From contig JAURER010000006.1 in assembly GCA_030827315.1 (NCBI GenBank), forward strand, positions 1-64,000: a DNA stretch of 64,000 bases, read 5' to 3'. Origin of the DNA: Gemmatimonadota bacterium (GTDB taxonomy: Bacteria; Gemmatimonadota; Gemmatimonadetes; Longimicrobiales; Gaopeijiaceae). Below are positions 35,561 through 43,645 of this stretch, piece by piece (the first letter of the stretch is position 1; each line of letters opens with the position of its first letter). The notes below the pieces were generated by a model, which saw only the letters and a program-made list of their open reading frames with translations, did no database searches and was not told where the DNA came from. The position numbers and the translations under genes were made by a program.

Positions 35561-38356
35561 TTGGAGATCCCTGCCAAGACGAGGCCCCGCATCTTCCTCA
35601 TCGATGCGTACGCCCTCATCTACCGATCGTACTTCGCTTTCATCCGCCGCCCCCTCACGAATGCGGCGGGCGAGAACACGTCGGCACCGTTCGGGTTCAC
35701 GCGGTTCCTCATGGACATCCGGGAAAAGTTCGAGCCCGACTACCTCGCCATCGTCTTCGACGCGGGTGATTCGTTCCGCGACCAGGAGTACCCGGAGTAC
35801 AAGGCGACGAGGGAGAAGATGCCCGACGATCTGCGGGCGAGCCTGGGGCGCATCCGGGACATCGTCGCGGGCTTCCACGATCCGGTCGTGGAGCTGGACG
35901 GGTACGAGGCCGACGACGTGATCGGAACGCTGGCGCTGCAGGCCCGGGACGCCGGACTGGAAGCGGTCATCGTGTCGGGCGACAAGGACTTCTATCAGCT
36001 GGTTCAGCCGGGTGTGCACCTCATGAACCCGGGCCGCGGGGGCGCGACGGGCGTCGCGGCGGAGTGGGTCACCGAGGCGAATGCGCACGAAAAATTCGGC
36101 ATACCGCCCGAGCAGGTCGCCGACTACCTGGCGCTGGTCGGCGACTCGTCAGACAACGTCCCCGGCGCGCGCGGAGTGGGGCCGAAGACCGCGGTGCAGC
36201 TTCTCGGGCAGTATCCGACCATCGACGCCCTCATCGAGCACGCCGCGGAGTTGACGCCGCCGCGAGCGGCGGCGTCCATCGCGGAGAATGCGGACGACGT
36301 CCGCATGTCCAAGCGGCTCGTCACCATCATGACGGACCTGCCCATCGAGCTCGACCTCGAGGCGCTGCGGGTACAGGAGCCGGATGCGGCGGTCCTCCGC
36401 GACATCTTCGTGGAACTGGAGTTTCGAAGGCTCGCCGATCAGTTCGCGGCGGTGGCCCAGGGGGAAGACGGGGGCACGCACGGGCTCGGGACGGTCGAGG
36501 CCGGTGACGCCGGCCTCGACTATGCCATCGCCGATACCACCGCGGCGGTGCGTGCACTCGTGCAGTCGGTCCGGGAGGCCGGGCGTGTCGCGATCGCCGT
36601 CGAGACGTCGGATCCTGATCCGCTCCGGGGCGGCATCGTCGGCCTGGGGCTCTCGGCCGACGGCGGCACGGCGCGATATCTGCCCATCGGACATCGCCAG
36701 CCCTTCGAGCTGACGTTCGAAGGCGAGGGTGCCGGCGAGGTCCGGAATCTGCCGGGATGGTCCGACCCCGTGATGGCCGAGCTCCGCGACGTGTTCGAGG
36801 ACCCATCGGTGCGCAAAGTGGGGCACGACCTGAAGCATGCCGTGCTCGCGCTCGGTCAGGCCGGTATCGCGCTGGAGGGCATCGCCTTCGACACGATGAT
36901 CGGGAGCTACGTGCTGGACCCGGGACGGCGGGACCACGAGCTGAAGACGCTGTCGATGGAGATCTTCTCCCACCGGCCCGTCGATCGTGCAGAGGTGACC
37001 GGCGCCGGACGGGAACGGAGCGCGGTCGCGGACGTTCCCGCGGAGCGCGTGCGCGACTGGCTGTGCGAGGTCGCGGACCTGGCGGGGCAGCTGGCCGAGC
37101 ATCTGGCCGAACGTCTCGACGCAGCCTCGCTGGGAGACCTGATGGCTCACCTCGAGATGCCGCTCGTACCGGTGCTGGCGCGGATGGAGCGCAACGGGAT
37201 CGCGATCGACGACGACTTCTTCCGGGAGATGCGGTCGCGCCTCAAGCGCGAGCTCGACCAGATCGAGAGCGAGATCTACAAGGTCTCCGGGGGCGACTTC
37301 AACCTGAACTCGACGCCACAGCTCCGGCAGGTGCTCTTCGAGAAGCTCGATCTTCCGATCCTGAAGAAGACGAAGACCGGCCCGTCCACGGATGCCTCCG
37401 TTCTCGAGGAACTCGCCGCCATGGGGCACGAGGTGCCACGTCTCATGATGGAGTACCGCGAGCTCGAGAAGCTCCGTTCGACGTATGTGGATGCCCTCCC
37501 GCAGCTGGTGAATCCGACTACCGGACGGATCCACACGAGCTTCAATCAGACGGTGGCCGCGACTGGCCGGCTCTCGTCGAGCAACCCGAATCTCCAGAAC
37601 ATCCCGATCCGGACCGAGCTCGGCCGCCAGATCCGGAAGGGATTCGTGGCGGACGAGGGGAAGGTGTTCCTCGGTGTGGACTACTCCCAGATCGAGTTGC
37701 GCATCCTGGCCCACTTCTCGGGGGACGAGGCCTTCGTGACCGCGTTCACGAAGGGGATCGACGTCCACCGGCAGACCGCCTCGGTCATCTTCGACGTGCC
37801 CATCGAGGCGGTGAGTGCCGTCCAGCGCGGGCAGGCGAAGACGGTCAACTTCGCGACGCTCTACGGTCAGGGACCGTTTTCGCTCGCGCGCCAGCTCGGC
37901 ATCACGCGGGAGGAGGCGCGCGACTTCATCGACACCTACTTCGAGCGGTTCGCCGGCGTTCGCGACTTCCTCGACCGGCAGGTCGAGATGGCGAAGACGT
38001 CAGGGTACGTCGAGACGCTCATGGGGCGGCGGCGGTACGTGCCGGAGCTGAAGTCCGGGAACTGGAACGTGCGTCAGTTCGGCGAGCGCGTCGCGCAGAA
38101 CACCCCCATTCAGGGCACGGCCGCTGACATGATGAAGAAGGCGATGATCGACGTGCAGGCGGCGCTCGACGAAAGCGGAAGCCCCGCGCTCGTGCTGCTC
38201 CAGGTTCACGACGAGCTCCTGCTCGAAGTTCCGGAGGGGGATGTCGACGTCGTGCGAGACCTCGTGGTGGCGCGCATGGAACGCGCGGTCGAGCTGAAGG
38301 TGCCTGTCGTGGCCGAGTGGGGCGTTGGGAAGAACTGGTACGAGTGCAAGGGATAG
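35561..38356 (+). CDS. polA: DNA polymerase I
   Basis: Repair and Okazaki-fragment polymerase of 931 residues. The N-terminal 5'-nuclease domain starts RIFLIDAYALIYRSYF and includes EADDVIGTLA and GDKDFYQL. The polymerase domain has motif A VDYSQIELR, motif B RGQAKTVNFATLYGQG and motif C LLQVHDELL. The middle 3'-5' exonuclease fold is present, but its metal-binding acids look replaced: the DTE position reads AVE, NLKYD reads DLKHA, and the third motif lacks its Asp. Proofreading is therefore unlikely. TTG 35561 (MEIPAKTRPRIF) is chosen. It lies after the upstream terminator and gives the normal length. Confidence 0.95.
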   Translation: MEIPAKTRPRIFLIDAYALIYRSYFAFIRRPLTNAAGENTSAPFGFTRFLMDIREKFEPDYLAIVFDAGDSFRDQEYPEYKATREKMPDDLRASLGRIRDIVAGFHDPVVELDGYEADDVIGTLALQARDAGLEAVIVSGDKDFYQLVQPGVHLMNPGRGGATGVAAEWVTEANAHEKFGIPPEQVADYLALVGDSSDNVPGARGVGPKTAVQLLGQYPTIDALIEHAAELTPPRAAASIAENADDVRMSKRLVTIMTDLPIELDLEALRVQEPDAAVLRDIFVELEFRRLADQFAAVAQGEDGGTHGLGTVEAGDAGLDYAIADTTAAVRALVQSVREAGRVAIAVETSDPDPLRGGIVGLGLSADGGTARYLPIGHRQPFELTFEGEGAGEVRNLPGWSDPVMAELRDVFEDPSVRKVGHDLKHAVLALGQAGIALEGIAFDTMIGSYVLDPGRRDHELKTLSMEIFSHRPVDRAEVTGAGRERSAVADVPAERVRDWLCEVADLAGQLAEHLAERLDAASLGDLMAHLEMPLVPVLARMERNGIAIDDDFFREMRSRLKRELDQIESEIYKVSGGDFNLNSTPQLRQVLFEKLDLPILKKTKTGPSTDASVLEELAAMGHEVPRLMMEYRELEKLRSTYVDALPQLVNPTTGRIHTSFNQTVAATGRLSSSNPNLQNIPIRTELGRQIRKGFVADEGKVFLGVDYSQIELRILAHFSGDEAFVTAFTKGIDVHRQTASVIFDVPIEAVSAVQRGQAKTVNFATLYGQGPFSLARQLGITREEARDFIDTYFERFAGVRDFLDRQVEMAKTSGYVETLMGRRRYVPELKSGNWNVRQFGERVAQNTPIQGTAADMMKKAMIDVQAALDESGSPALVLLQVHDELLLEVPEGDVDVVRDLVVARMERAVELKVPVVAEWGVGKNWYECKG

Positions 38357-38494
38357 GTCGCCGCACCGTCGGCGTCGGGCCGGCGCCACCGAAGTCGTCC
38401 CCCGGCGCCATCCGGCTGCCCCGCGCGCCCGGACATTCTTCCGTTCACGAGCTCGCGCGGGGACGCGGGCCATGCACCCGAACGGAGGGACACG

Positions 38495-38860
38495 ATGAGC
38501 CGGTCCGTGAACAGGATCACCCTGATCGGAAACGTGGGGCGTGATCCGGACATCCATCAGACGAAGAACGGCACCAAGGTCGCGCACTTCTCGCTGGCGA
38601 CGAACCGGCGGGCGCCGTCGGGATCCGACGAGGAGGAGCGCACGGACTGGCACCGCCTCACTCTGTGGAACCGCCAGGCTCAGTTCGCCGAGGACTACAT
38701 CCGCATCGGAGACCGTCTCTACGTCGAGGGTCGACTGGAATACGACTCCTACGAGCGGGACGGGGTGGTCATCCCTACGGCGGAGGTGATCGTACGCGAG
38801 GTCGTGCTGCTGACGCCGAAGGGGGCGGGCTCGGAAGAGGCGCTCGACGAGGCGGCGTAG
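38495..38860 (+). CDS. ssb: Single-stranded DNA-binding protein, short form
   Basis: Coats single-stranded DNA in replication and repair. The 121 residues hold a normal OB fold: SVNRITLIGNVGRDPDI, FSLATNRR, WHRLTLWNRQAQFAEDYIRIGDRLYVEGRL. The protein stops shortly after the fold, with the end EALDEAA. The flexible linker and the conserved acidic tip (DDIPF type) that recruit partner proteins in classical SSB are missing. GGAGGG precedes ATG 38495. It follows polA on the same strand. It may be a second SSB or a lineage-specific form. Confidence 0.92.
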   Translation: MSRSVNRITLIGNVGRDPDIHQTKNGTKVAHFSLATNRRAPSGSDEEERTDWHRLTLWNRQAQFAEDYIRIGDRLYVEGRLEYDSYERDGVVIPTAEVIVREVVLLTPKGAGSEEALDEAA

Positions 38861-38877
38861 ACGGGGTCAGGCGCGCC

Positions 38878-38910
38878 GAGGGGCCCGGGGGTTCGTCCCC
38901 GGGCCTCCTC
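38878..38910. terminator. GC hairpin between convergent ssb and outer-membrane gene
   Basis: GAGG/CCTC and GGCCCGGGG/CCCCGGGCC arms flank a 6-base loop in the 65-bp convergent gap. There is no strong T-run. It is likely a bidirectional terminator. Confidence 0.55.
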
Positions 38911-38925
38911 TTCGGCGCCCCGGCC

Positions 38926-41034
38926 CTACAGCCAGGCGCGGAAGCGCGGCGCGACCGAGAACATCGCCTCCCAGCCAGTACCCCAGACGGCCCGGCCGAC
39001 GTCGAAGCGCATCGCGTCCCAGCCCACCGAGAGACCGAGCCCGACGGTTCCGCGAAGCCCCCGGGTGTCGCGGGCGAGCCAGTCGGGCGGAAGCCCCATG
39101 CCACGAAGGTACGTCGAGCCGGCGGATGCGAAGGCGCGGACGCCGAGCCAGGGCCGGTGAACCGGCACCGTTGTCTCGAGGCGCGCGAGCCAGTACGCGT
39201 TTCCGGCGAAGAGACGGTAGCCGTGCCCCATGAGGGTATGCCGGCCACCGAGGAGGTACGCGTTCTGGGCGGGTGCCCCGGGGTTGGTCAGGCCGGCTGC
39301 GAGGGACACCTCGCCGGCCCAGCGCTCCCGCGCGTCGGCGAAGGCCCACGCCGCGTCCCCCTCGATGGACGCGAACGAGCGTTCGCCGAGCCGTCCCGCG
39401 GTCGCGGTGAGAGCCGCGCGCCCCGCCCAGGGGAGGGGAAGCTCGTGCCGGACCACGAGCGAGAGAGAGCGTCCCTCGTCGATGGACCGCACGGGACGAA
39501 AGCCCGTGTCCGGACCGTCGGACACGACGTCCACGGCACCCCGGTGCTCCTCGAAGCGAAGGGTCACGTCCAGATCGCGCTCGCCGGACCGCAGGAACCG
39601 GATCGCGGCACCCCTTCGAAAGTACGGATCGAGATCGTCGCGTGACCCGGCGGCCGAGGAGATGGTATTCTCGAGCAGCGTGGAACCCGGACGCCCACCG
39701 ATGTCGCCGAGCGCGTCCCAGTAGGCGTCCACGACCGGGGTCCATGCCTCGGAGCGTCGGTCGGCCGAGAGCGTGACGCCTCCCGATGCGCGCTCGCGTC
39801 CGAAGGCGTACCCGGCGGTGGTCCGCACCGAAAGTTCCGCAATCGGTCGGAACGCCACGCCGGCGCCCATGAAGATGCCCTCCGCCCGATCGTATCGAGC
39901 GAAGTCCGAGATCCGTGCGCCGTGCACCCGCACCGGTGCGAGTCCGCTCATGACCCTGTCCTCGACGACCTTCCGTACCTGGGTGCGGACCGCTTCGAGG
40001 GTGGGCGAAGGCTCGAGGCCCCCGGTCTCCTCGATGTCGTCGAAGAGCCCGCGCTCGAAGAGAAAAGCCTCGCGTTCGGCGACCGGGAGCGACCGGACCG
40101 AGCGTCCCGAGAAGACTCCGTCCGGAAGATCGACGTTGAAGTCGTATCCGCGGATGTCGAATTTGCCGCGGATGATGCTGCCCGCGAGGAAGTCGAAGAG
40201 CGGCATTTCGCGCCGGATCTCGATTTCCTGCCGGTAGGGAAGCCACCGCGAGCCCATCCACAGCGCGTTGTCGAGGGAGATGCGGATGTAGTCGAGGTAG
40301 GGGTCTACGTACGACGACGGGGTGAAGGAGAAGCTCATCCGCACGATGGCGGCGCGGTCGAGGTCGAGGTAGATCGACCCGACGAATCCGGGCTGGTCCA
40401 TCCGCTTCGGGCGCACTCGGACCTCGTAGACCCTCACCTCTTCCGTCCCCCCGGCGTAGCTGATGGTCAGCGAGTCCGACAGAAGGAAGTCGTACAGCGA
40501 CTCCGAAGCAGGGCCGGCCGGATGCACCACGGCTGCGACCTCGTCGCCGTCGCCGAGGCGGATCCGGTCACCGAAGTCGTCCTGGATGACCGTCAGGTGG
40601 TCGAGGTGGTAACGGATGTTGGTGGGAAGCACCTTCTCGTCTCGAAGTCCGACGATGGTTTGGCGTGTCGCGCCGGGCGCACGCCACTGCAGGTCGAGCG
40701 CCACCTGGTCGGCCTTCACGAGAACCTGGCTGGCCGAGTCCGGCCGGTCCACGAAGAAGTAGACGTACCCGCGAGCCTGCGCGGTGTAGGTTCGGAAGTC
40801 CGGATCGACGGTCTGCGACTGACGGAGCGCTCGAGCGCGATCGACGAGCTCCAGCACCCGGGGGTCATTCCACGCCCCCTCGGTGGCGATGCCCGGGGCG
40901 TGGCTCTGGCCCACGACCGGAGACGGTGAGGCGACTGCCATCGTGCCGAAGATGACCAGACCGCCGGCCATCGCACGGAGATCGGCGAGGGCGGCGTGCA
41001 CAGTTCGCGGACGCGTTGGAGAGGTCGGGCTCAC
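38926..41034 (-). CDS. Outer-membrane protein with Omp85-like C-terminal barrel
   Basis: A 702-residue exported protein. The signal peptide (about residues 21-42) ends VVGQ. Residues 45-330 form a periplasmic or soluble beta-rich part that resembles the outer-membrane carboxypeptidase-like/DUF5686 style of protein (SYDFLLSDSL... LDLDRAAIVRMSFSF). From about residue 360 amphipathic strands alternate as in a barrel. Near residue 600 the segment LGGRHTLMGHGYRLF resembles the GGxxxxRGY lid-lock loop of the BamA/FhaC superfamily, and the chain ends on an aromatic-rich strand. ATG 41034 is chosen. Function is unknown. Surface transport or lipid insertion would fit the fold. Confidence 0.72.
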   Translation of the reverse strand: MSPTSPTRPRTVHAALADLRAMAGGLVIFGTMAVASPSPVVGQSHAPGIATEGAWNDPRVLELVDRARALRQSQTVDPDFRTYTAQARGYVYFFVDRPDSASQVLVKADQVALDLQWRAPGATRQTIVGLRDEKVLPTNIRYHLDHLTVIQDDFGDRIRLGDGDEVAAVVHPAGPASESLYDFLLSDSLTISYAGGTEEVRVYEVRVRPKRMDQPGFVGSIYLDLDRAAIVRMSFSFTPSSYVDPYLDYIRISLDNALWMGSRWLPYRQEIEIRREMPLFDFLAGSIIRGKFDIRGYDFNVDLPDGVFSGRSVRSLPVAEREAFLFERGLFDDIEETGGLEPSPTLEAVRTQVRKVVEDRVMSGLAPVRVHGARISDFARYDRAEGIFMGAGVAFRPIAELSVRTTAGYAFGRERASGGVTLSADRRSEAWTPVVDAYWDALGDIGGRPGSTLLENTISSAAGSRDDLDPYFRRGAAIRFLRSGERDLDVTLRFEEHRGAVDVVSDGPDTGFRPVRSIDEGRSLSLVVRHELPLPWAGRAALTATAGRLGERSFASIEGDAAWAFADARERWAGEVSLAAGLTNPGAPAQNAYLLGGRHTLMGHGYRLFAGNAYWLARLETTVPVHRPWLGVRAFASAGSTYLRGMGLPPDWLARDTRGLRGTVGLGLSVGWDAMRFDVGRAVWGTGWEAMFSVAPRFRAWL

Positions 41035-41104
41035 GCGGTTCCTACGCCACCGCTCCCTTTCCGGTTCCGGACGCAGCCGGTCGGTGTCAGCGCCGAACGA
41101 ACGA

Positions 41105-41130
41105 GGGCCCCGTCCTTCAGGACGGAGCCC
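41105..41130 (-). terminator. Hairpin downstream of the sigma-factor gene
   Basis: CCGTCC pairs with GGACGG over a TTCA loop, extended by four pairs after one mismatch. It lies 57 bp past the sigma-factor stop and upstream of the outer-membrane gene. The minus-strand tail is only moderately T-rich. Confidence 0.45.
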
Positions 41131-41186
41131 CCCGATCTCGGTCGGTCCAGGCTATGCCTGGCGCCGCGCGGTGACGCCGCGGACCG

Positions 41187-42047
41187 TCAGTTCGCGGCCC
41201 AGAATCCGGAGAGTGACTCACCGTGCGGGCTCTCCCGCAGCTTCTCGAACGCGCGGTTGCGGATCTGACGGATGCGCTCGCGCGTCACGCCGAGCAGCGA
41301 GCCGATCTCCTCGAGTGTCCGCTCCTCGCCGTCGTCCAGACCGTAATAGAGGTAGAGGATCTTTCGTTCCCGCTCCGTCAGGTAGCTGTCGAACATCGTC
41401 TCGAGGAACTCGCGACGGGCGATCGCCTCCACGTCTCCCTCGATGTCCGACGCCGCAGCCCCGGCGAAGCGTTCACCGAAGCTGGCGCTCTCGCGGTCCC
41501 CGCGGTCGATCGGAGCGTCGAGGCTGAGCTCGGACGCCGCCACGCGCCGGAGCGCGCGGATCGTGTCCACCGGCTCCTGCATCTCGTCGGCGATCTCCTG
41601 GTCGGTCGGCGTGCGGCCGAGCGACTGGGTCAGCGCCGTGTTGGTACGGGCGAGACGGGCCAGATTCGAGTTCTGGTTGAGCGGGATCCGAACGGATCGC
41701 GTCTGCTCGGCCAGAGCCTGGAGCACGGTCTGGCGGATCCACCACACGGCGTACGAGATGAACTTCACGCCCTTGTCGGGATCGAATTTCTTGACCGCCT
41801 TCAGAAGCCCTTCGTTGCCGATGCACACGAGCTCGGCGAGCCCGAGGCCCCGGCCCTGGTACTTCTTCACGTAGGAAATGACGAAGCGCAGGTTCGCGGT
41901 CACCAGGCGCTCGGCCGCTTCCTTGTCGCCGGAGCGGGCGCGCCGCGCGAGCTCACGCTCCTCGCGCGGGTCCTGAATGAGCGGGTACTTCTCTACGTCC
42001 TGCAGGTACTGGTCGAATGAGTCCAGGCCACGAGAGGAAGAAAACAT
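41187..42047 (-). CDS. RNA polymerase sigma factor, sigma-70 group 1/2 (short RpoD-like)
   Basis: Directs RNA polymerase to promoters. The 286 residues contain region 1.2 (LDSFDQYLQDVEKYPLI) and region 2 (RLVTANLRFVISYVKKYQGRGLGLAELVCIGNEGLLKAVKKFD... YAVWWIRQTVLQALAEQ). Region 3 (RTPTDQEIADEM) and region 4.2 (TLEEIGSLLGVTRERIRQIRNRAFEKLR) follow. It lacks the long region 1.1 and non-conserved region of E. coli RpoD, so it is either a compact principal factor or a group 2 factor. ATG 42047 is chosen (GGAAAG 6 bases upstream). ATG 42146 would start inside the structured leader. A good promoter lies at 42182-42210. Confidence 0.92.
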   Translation of the reverse strand: MFSSSRGLDSFDQYLQDVEKYPLIQDPREERELARRARSGDKEAAERLVTANLRFVISYVKKYQGRGLGLAELVCIGNEGLLKAVKKFDPDKGVKFISYAVWWIRQTVLQALAEQTRSVRIPLNQNSNLARLARTNTALTQSLGRTPTDQEIADEMQEPVDTIRALRRVAASELSLDAPIDRGDRESASFGERFAGAAASDIEGDVEAIARREFLETMFDSYLTERERKILYLYYGLDDGEERTLEEIGSLLGVTRERIRQIRNRAFEKLRESPHGESLSGFWAAN

Positions 42048-42105
42048 ACGTTCTTTCCAGTCCTCTGATCTGCGGTTCTGAGAAGGCGCTGGCCGGAGAC
42101 AGAAA

Positions 42106-42137
42106 CCCCCGCCAGTCCACTTGCGGACTGGGGCGGG
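42106..42137 (-). promoter_or_regulatory. Leader hairpin upstream of the sigma-factor gene, possible attenuator
   Basis: In the leader between the promoter and the ATG, CCAGTCC pairs with GGACTGG. The stem continues after a bulge through GC pairs and is followed on the minus strand by GTTTCTGTCT. The terminator-like form in a 130-nt leader suggests premature termination or another mRNA-level control. Confidence 0.45.
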
Positions 42138-42181
42138 AGGGGGCACGTAAGGCCAGTGGGGTAGATTCTGGGGTGGGAACG

Positions 42182-42210
42182 AATGTATGAACGTGTGTTT
42201 GCGGGGTCAA
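42182..42210 (-). promoter_or_regulatory. Sigma-70-type promoter for the sigma-factor gene
   Basis: On the minus strand TTGACC (42210-42205) and TACATT (42187-42182) are 17 bases apart, matching consensus at 5 and 4 of 6 positions. An A8 tract lies just upstream of the -35, which could act as an UP-like element. This is the best-looking promoter in the window. Confidence 0.65.
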
Positions 42211-42254
42211 AGGTTTTTTTTCGACGCGTCAAAGGTCACCGCAGACAGGAAATT

Positions 42255-42287
42255 ACAGGACCGGTACCGTACCGGGCTCGGTCCTGT
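42255..42287 (-). terminator. Terminator hairpin after the DUF4126 gene
   Basis: A perfect 9-bp stem ACAGGACCG/CGGTCCTGT, with further internal GGTAC pairing, lies 21 bp after the DUF4126 stop. On the minus strand it is followed by AATTTCC. It separates this gene from the sigma-factor promoter. Confidence 0.6.
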
Positions 42288-42307
42288 GGCCCGGTTTGCC
42301 CGGGTCG

Positions 42308-43291
42308 TCAGAGGCCCGGCGAAGACGCGAATTCCGCGCGGAGGCTTTCCACGCTCGGGCCGCCGAGCTCGAAGAGGAGGAACGCCCGGAGGCCGGACCC
42401 GGTGAGATCCACCCGTCGGAAGAGGTCGTGCTCCGTAATCCGGGCCGAAGCCACGACGCCCAGATCGATCCAGGCCGGGGCGCGCTTGCGATGGAACAGG
42501 AAGACGGGCGATCCGCCGCGCACCACCACCCATCCGATGGCGAAGGCGGGCGCTCCGGGAAGTCGCCACGCGGCTGCCGGACTCCCCCGCAGGGCACCCC
42601 CCGGAGCGAGGGCGTCGTCGTTCTCGAGTGCGGAAGCCACCCAGGCGGGTAGCTCCTCGGCGCTCCGCCACCTGCGCTGTCTGAACGTCACGAAGACCCT
42701 GCCCCCGATGAGGCGCACGGCGTAGGCGAAGGCCCTCAGGAGCGACCGTGCGTACGGGGCGGAGGCTGCCAGGACGAGAATCGCTGTGCCGAGGGCCCAG
42801 CCCGGCGCGTCGAGCGTCAGCGAGACGAGTCCGAGCACGGCCACGTCCTCGCCCATGGACAGCAGCCGCGCGCCGGGGGCTACGCCGGCGCCGAGCCAGC
42901 GAAGGACCGCTCCCCCACTTCGGATCCCGTGAGCGAGCGACGCGAGCACTCCGGCCACGAGGGCGCCCGCGGCCATGATCCAGAGGGGGTGTCCGTCGAG
43001 GAGCAGGAGGGCGAGGAGCGCTCCGGACACGGGTCGGATGATGGCGTGGAAGGCGTTCCACACGACGGCCGAGGGGGTGAAGCGCTCGGCCGTGAACTCC
43101 ATGAGGTAGAAGATCCCCACGGTGATGAGCACGCTCGGCGAGTCGAGGTCGCCCAGCGCCCCGGGCAGCGGTGCGTCCCAGAGCCCCAGCGTCGGAGCCG
43201 CGCCGATGAGGAGGAGCGTAAGGTACAGGTCCACCCCGGCCGCCACGGCGAGGGGGGCGAGCGCGAGGATTTCCGTAGGGATCGGGGGCAT
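42308..43291 (-). CDS. DUF4126 membrane protein
   Basis: A 327-residue inner-membrane protein. The N-terminal 190 residues have about five hydrophobic helices and the DUF4126 pattern: AAGVDLYLTLLLIGAAPTLGL, VLITVGIFYLMEFTAERF, VWNAFHAIIRPVSGALLALLLLDG. The C-terminal 120 residues are soluble (from GGRVFVTFRQRRW) and seem an added domain. ATG 43291 is chosen because the conserved part begins at MPPIPTEILALAPL. Function is unknown. A relic of a fatty-acid synthase gene ends 5 bp upstream, so its original promoter context may have been altered. Confidence 0.8.
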   Translation of the reverse strand: MPPIPTEILALAPLAVAAGVDLYLTLLLIGAAPTLGLWDAPLPGALGDLDSPSVLITVGIFYLMEFTAERFTPSAVVWNAFHAIIRPVSGALLALLLLDGHPLWIMAAGALVAGVLASLAHGIRSGGAVLRWLGAGVAPGARLLSMGEDVAVLGLVSLTLDAPGWALGTAILVLAASAPYARSLLRAFAYAVRLIGGRVFVTFRQRRWRSAEELPAWVASALENDDALAPGGALRGSPAAAWRLPGAPAFAIGWVVVRGGSPVFLFHRKRAPAWIDLGVVASARITEHDLFRRVDLTGSGLRAFLLFELGGPSVESLRAEFASSPGL

Positions 43292-43296
43292 GACCG

Positions 43297-43437
43297 TCAG
43301 GTCTCGGCTCCCGTGAGCACGAGCACGGCTTTGGTGCCGCCGAAACCGAACGAGGTCGAGAGCGCCAAGCCGATCGGTGCGTGGCGTCCGTTTCCGGTGA
43401 CGACGACCCGACGTCTTCGCCTGAAAGAAATGCCCAC
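43297..43437 (-). pseudogene. Relic of a beta-ketoacyl-ACP synthase (fabF-like) gene with internal deletion
   Basis: The minus-strand frame reads RRVVVTGNGRHAPIG. This matches the KAS N-terminus (RRVVVTGxGxxxPIG) in residues and spacing. It then continues at once with LALSTSFGFGGTKAVLVL, which matches the KAS C-terminus (aLSNSFGFGGtNAvLvl). About 390 central residues, with the Cys-His-His active site, are missing, and the join is in frame. A GTG start at 43437 would give a 46-residue peptide with no enzymatic capacity. This looks like an internal deletion rather than chance similarity, because both ends of one family occur in the right order. Confidence 0.6.
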
Positions 43438-43645
43438 GGTGCTCTCGCGGTGACGAGGTTCCGGCTCTGCGATCGGGAGATGCGATTCGCCCCCGGTCGC
43501 GCCGTATCCGTCGCAAAGGTACAGCCTCGAACCGGAGATGGCGCGGAGCCAGCGCCGGTGGGCACTTTGACACCGTTCCCGTACTTCGTCAGCATCAGGG
43601 ATCGTCACTGCCTTCGACATCCGTTTTCAGGGACCGTATCCGTCC

